A stretch of 9,755 nt of DNA from Candidatus Levybacteria bacterium RIFCSPLOWO2_12_FULL_37_14 (GTDB taxonomy: Bacteria > Patescibacteriota > Microgenomatia > Levybacterales > UBA12049). Positions 5,140 through 9,755 of the stretch are shown here, one piece after another. The position numbers were made by a program, and so were the translations under genes. The DNA is taken from NCBI GenBank assembly GCA_001782645.1, contig MFPH01000019.1:1-9755 (forward strand), read 5' to 3'. A model generated the notes under the pieces. That model had not been told where the DNA came from. It searched no databases and saw only the letters and a program-made list of their open reading frames with translations. How positions within the stretch are numbered: position 1 is the stretch's first letter; each line of letters opens with the position of its first letter.

Positions 5140-5496
5140 TTTAGATATATACGGAGCAAATACAAAGATTCCTACAATCACAGATCCTATTGCCGCTATC
5201 AAAACCATTCCTGCGGCTACGTCTTTTGCGATTTTTGCTTCTTTCCTATGCTCCTGAGTAATGAGATTAACCATTTCCTCAAGTGAAGTGTTGATCATTT
5301 CAGAACAAATAACTAACAATATTGCAATCCCTAAAACACCTTTTTCGTATGGATTGGTATGAAAAATTATGCTAAAAATAATTACAATCAAAGCAATAAT
5401 AAAATCTATTCTCAGGTTACGGTTGTTTCTCAGTGCGTGCCAAACACCATCAAACGCATATTTAAAAGAGCTAAACAAAGATTTATTGTACTCCAT
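5128..5496 (-). CDS. dgkA: DgkA-type lipid kinase (undecaprenol or diacylglycerol kinase)
   Basis: This 122-residue, three-helix membrane kinase phosphorylates undecaprenol (typical of Gram-positive members) or diacylglycerol (E. coli). Catalytic and binding positions are intact: E66, N69 and E73 in SEMINTSLEE correspond to E. coli E69, N72 and E76, and D92 in AKIAKDVAAG corresponds to D95. An N-terminal amphipathic part with SFKYAFDGVWHALRNNRNLRI is characteristic of the family. Membrane segments lie near 30-46, 52-66 and 93-116. It is the last gene of a minus-strand run, three bases after the PAP2-like gene, and has only a weak GAG before its ATG. The pairing of lipid kinase and lipid phosphatase points to undecaprenyl-phosphate homeostasis for peptidoglycan or glycan export. 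Substrate preference is inferred from family and context. Confidence 0.92.
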   Translation of the reverse strand: MEYNKSLFSSFKYAFDGVWHALRNNRNLRIDFIIALIVIIFSIIFHTNPYEKGVLGIAILLVICSEMINTSLEEMVNLITQEHRKEAKIAKDVAAGMVLIAAIGSVIVGIFVFAPYISKLFY

Positions 5497-5499
5497 ATC

Positions 5500-6099
5500 T
5501 CAATTATAAATCATTTCCAAAAAAAATTGCTTACTGATAGAATATACTATTAATGTTATCACTATCCCCAAGATACTTCCAACTATTGTCTCCCCTGGGG
5601 AGTGTTCTTTTGTTTTAATACGCGACCATGCAAGAAGAGGAATAAGCGTAAGAAGTAGAAAAAAATATCCCTTATAAACAATTCCTATGAAAAGCACAAC
5701 AGCTGTAAGAGTAGCTACGTGTATACTTGCTTTAATCCACTTATTGAGAATTGCAATAACTATTAAACCTAAGACGATTGCAAAAAGAGCTATAAAAAGA
5801 ATCTTTGGACCATTAAGAATAAAAAGAGATATAAAATAACAAAACATGGCGAATGCGGAAAAAGAAAAAAGAAGAGGTCTTTGTTCTTTCTTAGAAACAT
5901 CAAGATTAGAAAAGAACCCGAACATCACTCCTGCAATCACGAACAAAGCAACAAATAGGACAAAAATGTATGAAAACATTGTCCATTTTAACGCATGGGA
6001 GTAGTCTTGGCTAAATTTTGTAACCAAGATAAAAAGCGCCGGAAACAGAATGAAGACCGGACCCAAAAAAAAAGATATTGCCCTAGCAAAACCCATCAT
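5500..6099 (-). CDS. PAP2-superfamily membrane phosphatase-like protein
   Basis: This 199-residue, six-helix-like membrane protein has weak but ordered PAP2 (phosphatidic acid phosphatase type 2) motifs: KKEQRP (70-75) for motif 1, KASIH (123-127, His in place of the PSGH histidine) for motif 2, and SRIKTKEH-SPG-E (159-170) matching SRx5Hx3D with Glu for Asp. PAP2 enzymes remove phosphate from lipids such as phosphatidate or undecaprenyl diphosphate at the membrane surface. The Glu-for-Asp change and the imperfect motif 1 leave activity uncertain. It starts five bases after the gltX stop, at ATG 6099 or the adjacent ATG 6096, with no Shine-Dalgarno site, and ends three bases before dgkA. The three genes are probably one transcript. 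A role in undecaprenyl-diphosphate recycling is inferred. Confidence 0.72.
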   Translation of the reverse strand: MMGFARAISFFLGPVFILFPALFILVTKFSQDYSHALKWTMFSYIFVLFVALFVIAGVMFGFFSNLDVSKKEQRPLLFSFSAFAMFCYFISLFILNGPKILFIALFAIVLGLIVIAILNKWIKASIHVATLTAVVLFIGIVYKGYFFLLLTLIPLLAWSRIKTKEHSPGETIVGSILGIVITLIVYSISKQFFLEMIYN

Positions 6100-6104
6100 A
6101 ATTA

Positions 6105-7346
6105 TTAATATGCTTTTTTAATTCTCTCCAAAGTTTTCTCTTTGCCTAAAATTTCCATTGATTCATTAAGGGGCGGAGAGATTTTCTTTCCCGTAATCGC
6201 TGCTCTTAAAACCGTAAAAAAATCACTATTTTTAATTCCCAAATCCCGAGCAGCTTGCTGCATGCTTTCCCCAATATTTATTGCTTTCCAATTTTTTATA
6301 TTTTCCAGCGATTTTAAAACATTATTTAGCATATCTTTTTTTCCTGACAATTCTATTTCATATTTTTCCGGATCATTAAAGAAAAATTCACATAAATCTT
6401 TATACTCAGATAATTTCTTAATTCTGTCCTGAACGATTGGCATTGTTTTCTCAATAATTTCGATCGGATATTTTTTATCAAAAAATTCGTAGATTTGAGA
6501 TTTGAGATTTGAGATTTGAGATTTTCTTATATATTCTCCATTCATCCAGGTTAATTTCTGTAAATCAAAAATCGGAGCGACTGTCCCAACGTTTTTCAGC
6601 TCAAACAATTCTATTAATTCTCCCATGGAAAATATTTCTTTTTCCTTTGGATGACTCCACCCTAAAAGTCCCATGAAATTCAAAATAGCTTCCTTCAAAT
6701 ATCCATCCTGCTTTAAATCTAAAACCGATTTTGCTCCATGACGCTTTGATAATTTGGTTTTATCCTGACCCAAAATAACAGGCAGATGAGCAAACACCGG
6801 CAATTCCCATTTGAAAGCCTCGTATAGTAAAATGTGTTTTGGCGTTGAGGAAATCCACTCATCTCCGCGGATTACATGAGAGATATTCATAAGATGATCA
6901 TCAACCACATTTGCCAAATGATAAGTTGGAAAACCGTCGGATTTAAGAATTACAAAGTCCTCAATAACATCTGTTTTAAAAGAAATTTTTTTATCTCCGA
7001 CTGCGTCAATCCACGATATTTCCCGATTTGTTGGAATTTTAAACCGCACTGCGCCTTCATCTGCATAGGCTAATCCCTTTTTGATAAGATTTTCTACATG
7101 TTCTTTGTAGATATTTTTTCTTTCCGATTGGACATATTCTTCATCCCAGGAAATTCCCAGCCAATTGAGGATTTCAAAAATTGCCTCTTTTGCTCCGGGA
7201 ACAATCCTAGCTTGATCCGTATCTTCAATACGAACTATAAATTTACCCTTATTGTGCTTTGCAAAAGCATAATTAAAAAGTGCTGTTCTGGTATTTCCGA
7301 TATGTGGAATTCCAGTAGGACTTGGCGCAATTCTAACTCTAACCAT
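6105..7346 (-). CDS. gltX: Glutamyl-tRNA synthetase, compact form
   Basis: This 413-residue class I synthetase attaches glutamate to tRNA-Glu, and possibly to tRNA-Gln if non-discriminating. The Rossmann core shows PSPTGIPHIGN (8-18, the HIGH motif as HIGN), VRIEDTD (38-44), GFPTYHLANVVDDH (138-151), RGDEW (160-164) and KLSKR (198-202, the KMSKS motif). LLGWSHP (227-233) and LTWMNGEYIR (265-274) lead to the alpha-helical anticodon-binding part. It is shorter than the usual length of about 470-490. The cysteine-rich segment that in many GluRS follows GLAYxC is missing: GLAY (91-94) runs almost directly into VRFKIP (100-105). A heptanucleotide repeat encodes residues 275-285. No Shine-Dalgarno site is visible; a promoter lies just upstream. 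It heads the gltX, PAP2-like, dgkA run. Confidence 0.95.
   Translation of the reverse strand: MVRVRIAPSPTGIPHIGNTRTALFNYAFAKHNKGKFIVRIEDTDQARIVPGAKEAIFEILNWLGISWDEEYVQSERKNIYKEHVENLIKKGLAYADEGAVRFKIPTNREISWIDAVGDKKISFKTDVIEDFVILKSDGFPTYHLANVVDDHLMNISHVIRGDEWISSTPKHILLYEAFKWELPVFAHLPVILGQDKTKLSKRHGAKSVLDLKQDGYLKEAILNFMGLLGWSHPKEKEIFSMGELIELFELKNVGTVAPIFDLQKLTWMNGEYIRKSQISNLKSQIYEFFDKKYPIEIIEKTMPIVQDRIKKLSEYKDLCEFFFNDPEKYEIELSGKKDMLNNVLKSLENIKNWKAINIGESMQQAARDLGIKNSDFFTVLRAAITGKKISPPLNESMEILGKEKTLERIKKAY
6491..6524. repeat. Heptanucleotide tandem repeat (AGATTTG x4.9) inside gltX
   Basis: The plus strand has four perfect copies of AGATTTG (6491-6518) plus six bases of a fifth (6519-6524). On the coding strand it is a run of CAAATCT, and its 21-base translation cycle gives KSQISNL then KSQI in GluRS residues 275-285. 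The unit is not a multiple of three, so gain or loss of one copy would shift the gltX frame. Confidence 0.95.
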
Positions 7347-7359
7347 AAATCAAGATGTA

Positions 7360-7388
7360 TTGATTGTACTTGAATTTTTATCTATACT
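7360..7388 (+). promoter_or_regulatory. Promoter of the membrane-anchored protein gene at 7397
   Basis: TTGATT (7360-7365) and TATACT (7383-7388) have a 17-bp spacer. The -10 ends eight bases before ATG 7397, so almost no leader is expected. This decides the start: the open frame reaches back to 7364, but a start there would lie between the two promoter boxes. Confidence 0.65.
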
Positions 7389-7391
7389 CAA
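7363..7391 (-). promoter_or_regulatory. Promoter of the gltX operon (interlocked with the divergent promoter)
   Basis: On the minus strand TTGAGT (7391-7386) and TACAAT (7368-7363) have a 17-bp spacer. Predicted start is near 7356, which gives a leader of about 10 nt before ATG 7346. Its -35 overlaps the -10 of the plus-strand promoter and vice versa. Confidence 0.6.
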
Positions 7392-7396
7392 TACGT

Positions 7397-8437
7397 ATGG
7401 CTACTTTAAATAAAACAAAAAAAGAAACGCAAATAATTCTTAAGTGGGGAGGAATATCGCTTATTATAATCTTTCTTTTTTTTATGGGAATAAAATTTTT
7501 GGCATTTGTGAAAGATTTATTTACTCCTCCGCCTCCTCCTCAAGTTGCTTTTGGAAAATTACCCGCAATTCCTTTTCCAAATCAAATAAAAGAAAATATT
7601 GTCTATTCTCTTGACACCCTAACGGGATTCCTTCCAAGTTTTTCCGATCGGGCAAAAGTATATGAAATAATATCCGATCCGCCAACACTTCTAGGGCTTA
7701 ACAAAACATTGGAGAAGGTTTCGGGAATCGGATTCAAATCAAGTGGAATCCAAATTGCTGAAGATACTTATCAATGGGTTGATCAAACAGCTTCTCTCCA
7801 GAGAAGAATTACTATGAATATTTTCTCGTCAGATTTTACACTTTCGTCTTCATATTTGATAACTCCATCCCTTGAAAAATTTTCAGGACCTGATGAAAAA
7901 AACCAAGCAATTGACGTAGCTAAATCTTTTCTTGCCAAGATGTTTTTATTTCCGGAAGATATTGATGAAAATAAGACTAAAACTACTTTATATACAATAG
8001 AAGGCGCCACCCTTATTCCAACATCCAAAATTTCGAATACTAAAATAATCAGAGTTGATTTTTTTCAAAAAGATCTGGACAATTTTCCAATTTACTATGA
8101 CAAAGGAATATCTTCAACTATTGACTTTTTGATCGGAAAAGAAAATAAAGAATTGAAAGTTGTTTCGGCGCGCTTTTTCCATAAGAATATTTCAAAAACT
8201 GCCTCTACCTATGCAATAAAAACAGCTCAAGAGGCTTATTCAGAATTACAAAAAGGCAAAGCTTACATCGCTTATAAACCGGCTGGTACGGTTGAATTTG
8301 CAATCAAAAAAGTATTCCTAGGATATTATGCAGGAGAAAATCAACAAAAATTCTTGATGCCTATTGTTATATTCGAAGGAAGCAACGATTTTGTCGCTTA
8401 CGTTTCCGCTGTCAGGGACGAATGGATAGGTAATTAA
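7397..8437 (+). CDS. Membrane-anchored protein of unknown function
   Basis: I do not recognise this 346-residue protein with confidence. A short basic N-terminus (MATLNKTKKE) is followed by one membrane helix (about 16-40), a PPPPP linker (45-49) and a long extracytoplasmic part without cysteines. The C-terminal third contains AIKTAQEAYSELQKGKAYIAY, then KKVFLGYYAG and FLMPIVIFEG followed by FVAYVSAV. That sequence of a helix with 'A..AY..L..G', a strand ending LGYY and a strand ending in a hydrophobic 'P..F.G' recalls PepSY-like or YycH/YycI-type domains; this is a resemblance only. It has its own promoter, divergent from gltX, and its 3' end overlaps the convergent carboxypeptidase gene by 26 bases. 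An envelope sensor, inhibitor or scaffold role is conceivable but unproven. Confidence 0.75.
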   Translation: MATLNKTKKETQIILKWGGISLIIIFLFFMGIKFLAFVKDLFTPPPPPQVAFGKLPAIPFPNQIKENIVYSLDTLTGFLPSFSDRAKVYEIISDPPTLLGLNKTLEKVSGIGFKSSGIQIAEDTYQWVDQTASLQRRITMNIFSSDFTLSSSYLITPSLEKFSGPDEKNQAIDVAKSFLAKMFLFPEDIDENKTKTTLYTIEGATLIPTSKISNTKIIRVDFFQKDLDNFPIYYDKGISSTIDFLIGKENKELKVVSARFFHKNISKTASTYAIKTAQEAYSELQKGKAYIAYKPAGTVEFAIKKVFLGYYAGENQQKFLMPIVIFEGSNDFVAYVSAVRDEWIGN

Positions 8438-9350
8438 TATTTTCCGACATTTCATATAACAATTTACTTGTATCAAGAAATCTGTCTGCACTGTCCATAA
8501 CCACAATAATTAAAGTGCTATCGCCTTCTTTCTTTGAGGTAACCAAGACCTGACCTGCTTCAGTTGTATAGCCTGTTTTTACCCCATTCACTCCCTGAAT
8601 TCCCAATAATTTATTGAGATTTTTTAAAAGATATTTATTCTCCCCTGTGATATCAGTTATTTCCCAAGTTTTTGTTGCGACTATTTTTGCAAATACTTCA
8701 TTTTCTAAAGCTATCGACGCTAATCGGGACAAATCTAAAGGGGTTGTGTAATCACGGCTATCCTCAAGGCCTATTGAGTCTGCGAAATTGGTATGAGTCA
8801 AATGAAGCAATTTAGCTTTTTCATTCATTTTTTTGATAAAAGCATTTTCACCGCCCGGATAATTTTGGGCAAGAGTAAGCGCCGCATCGTTTCCTGACGG
8901 AAGAAGCATTGCGTATAGAATATCTTTGAAAAATAATTTTTCTCCGATTCCAAACCCCACATTAACCCCTTCTATCCTTTCCGTTTTAACTATTAATACA
9001 TCGTCCATTTTGTAGTAATCTAAAGAGACTAAAGCTGTCATAATTTTCGTTGTTGACGCCATAGAAAACAAAAGATTTGGATTTTTTGAAAAGAGCACAA
9101 CTTTTGAATCTTTATCCATTATTACAACTGCTTTTGCAGTTATGTCAGGATTAATTGGAATCTTAAACGCAGGATATTGCGTCTTTGTAATTTCAAACGG
9201 AAATTTTCGTACGCTTTTTTCAAAAATATAATATCTCAAAACTACGTCCAAAAAGGCACTGCTTAATAAAATCAAAAGACCTACCAAAGCAAACGTATAT
9301 AAAATGTGTCTTTTTTTCTTCTTGAAGAAATTAATGAGAAAACCTTTCAT
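8412..9350 (-). CDS. dacA: D-alanyl-D-alanine carboxypeptidase (S11 family, PBP5-like)
   Basis: This 312-residue penicillin-binding protein removes the terminal D-alanine from peptidoglycan pentapeptides outside the membrane. All active-site motifs are present: SxxK as STTK (99-102, nucleophile S99), SGN (152-154) and KTG (258-260, followed by YTTEAGQ). A lysine-rich start (KKKKRH, 10-15) and one hydrophobic segment (16-34) give an N-terminal anchor with no clear signal peptidase site. The C-terminal beta domain and amphipathic anchor of E. coli PBP5 are missing, so the anchor is at the other end. The ATG overlaps the end of the upstream aspS by 20 bases, and a GGAG-containing Shine-Dalgarno site lies inside aspS, which suggests translational coupling. 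It ends in TGA and overlaps the convergent gene at 7397 by 26 bases. Confidence 0.93.
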   Translation of the reverse strand: MKGFLINFFKKKKRHILYTFALVGLLILLSSAFLDVVLRYYIFEKSVRKFPFEITKTQYPAFKIPINPDITAKAVVIMDKDSKVVLFSKNPNLLFSMASTTKIMTALVSLDYYKMDDVLIVKTERIEGVNVGFGIGEKLFFKDILYAMLLPSGNDAALTLAQNYPGGENAFIKKMNEKAKLLHLTHTNFADSIGLEDSRDYTTPLDLSRLASIALENEVFAKIVATKTWEITDITGENKYLLKNLNKLLGIQGVNGVKTGYTTEAGQVLVTSKKEGDSTLIIVVMDSADRFLDTSKLLYEMSENINYLSIRP

Positions 9351-9755
9351 CTACCCTCTCCATGTCTCTTGGAAAAAGACTCCCTTCCCGAATATTCTTA
9401 AGCCCAAGAATGCACATCGTTATTCTTTCGCTTCCAAAAGAAAATCCACCTTCGGGTGGCATGCCATATCTAAATGCTTGAAGATAAATTTCGCTCTTTT
9501 TCAAATCTATTCCTCTTTTTTTAGCATTCTCAACTAATTTGTCGTAATCATTTATCCTTTGTCCTCCTGTCATCCATTCTGTTCCCCGACCGATCAAATC
9601 AAAGCTCAAGGTATATCCCGGATCTTTGGGATCTTCTAGGGTATAAAACGGTCTTTTTGCAACAGGGTAATGAGTAATGAAAACCAGATCCGAACCTTTT
9701 TCTTCCAGTGACCATTTGCAAATTTCCCTTTCGTCTTCGGGCTGCAAGTCTGATT
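9331..9755 (-). CDS. aspS: Aspartyl-tRNA synthetase, archaeal type, C-terminal fragment
   Basis: The frame is open to the right edge, so the N-terminal anticodon-binding domain and motifs 1 and 2 are outside the window. The visible ~141 residues are the end of a class II synthetase. VFITHYPVAKRPFYTLEDP is followed by a region with SFDLIGRGTEWMTGGQRINDYDKLVE, then FRYGMPPEGGFSFGSERITM (motif 3, with the Gly-x-Gly-x-Glu-Arg arrangement) and a terminal REGSLFPRD. This matches the compact archaeal/eukaryotic AspRS rather than the E. coli type with its large GAD insertion. Enzymes of this class may be Asp-specific or also charge tRNA-Asn; the deciding residues are not visible. AsnRS is related, but the FITHYP and LFPRD pattern favours AspRS. 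The stop TAA overlaps the start of dacA by 20 bases. Confidence 0.88.
   Translation of the reverse strand, partial: SDLQPEDEREICKWSLEEKGSDLVFITHYPVAKRPFYTLEDPKDPGYTLSFDLIGRGTEWMTGGQRINDYDKLVENAKKRGIDLKKSEIYLQAFRYGMPPEGGFSFGSERITMCILGLKNIREGSLFPRDMERVDERFSH
9354..9361 (-). promoter_or_regulatory. Shine-Dalgarno site of dacA inside aspS
   Basis: The minus strand reads GGAGAGGG; its GGAG (9361-9358) is seven bases before ATG 9350. It supports this start and coupling to aspS. It is one of only two clear Shine-Dalgarno sites in the window. Confidence 0.65.

Noticed and set aside
6142..7373. Several open frames on the plus strand across gltX
   Set aside because: They are antisense shadows of a clearly recognised gene; their translations show no family features.
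7364..7396. Upstream start at 7364 for the membrane-anchored protein
   Set aside because: It would start between the -35 and -10 boxes and add 11 residues before a normal basic N-terminus. ATG 7397 fits the promoter.
1..9755. Defence island, prophage or biosynthetic cluster
   Set aside because: The SNase-like and GIY-YIG proteins alone do not make a defence system. All other recognised genes are housekeeping or envelope functions and no phage, transposase or toxin-antitoxin pair is seen.

Overview
The window is AT-rich, gene-dense DNA that most resembles a genome of the Candidate Phyla Radiation (Patescibacteria, possibly Microgenomates). This placement is inference from several features. 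Genes are compact and often overlap. The glutamyl-tRNA synthetase is unusually short. The aspartyl-tRNA synthetase is archaeal-type. There is a stand-alone EF-Tu-domain-2-like protein and a DEAD-box helicase with an Arg/Gly/Asn-rich N-terminus. Shine-Dalgarno sites are nearly absent. Several genes end in TGA, so UGA is a stop codon here and the Gracilibacteria/SR1 code does not apply.

Layout. Positions 1-763 hold the 3' end of a CorA-type divalent-cation channel gene and a convergent membrane-anchored staphylococcal-nuclease-like protein. Positions 764-1047 are an intergenic stretch with a near-perfect inverted repeat, followed by a tRNA-Gln(CUG) gene with its own promoter. At 1048-1437 lies the small EF-Tu-domain-2-like gene on the minus strand, whose leader carries a GC-rich repeat. 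From 1438 to 5139 a plus-strand run encodes Obg GTPase, a DEAD-box RNA helicase with a leader of about 158 nt, a GIY-YIG nuclease-like protein and two membrane proteins of unknown role. From 5128 to 7346 a tight minus-strand cluster holds gltX, a PAP2-like membrane phosphatase and dgkA. At 7397-8437 is an unknown membrane-anchored protein. From 8412 to the right edge, on the minus strand, are a D,D-carboxypeptidase and the 3' end of aspS.

Function. Two themes recur. One is translation and RNA: tRNA-Gln, GluRS, AspRS, Obg, the RNA helicase and the EF-like protein. The other is the cell envelope: a PAP2-like phosphatase and a DgkA-type kinase that could both serve undecaprenyl-phosphate supply, plus the D,D-carboxypeptidase that trims peptidoglycan.

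Regulation is the most distinctive part. At least five coding starts sit 6-8 nt downstream of a good -10 hexamer and lack a Shine-Dalgarno site, so they are predicted to be leaderless. A sixth, the nuclease gene, is probable. Promoters are embedded in the stop codons of upstream genes, and one divergent pair has -10 and -35 boxes that overlap reciprocally. I see no CRISPR array, transposase, phage gene or clear new defence system. The unusual content is in promoter layout, repeats and a few odd variants of ordinary genes. No gene-free stretch exceeds 300 bases.
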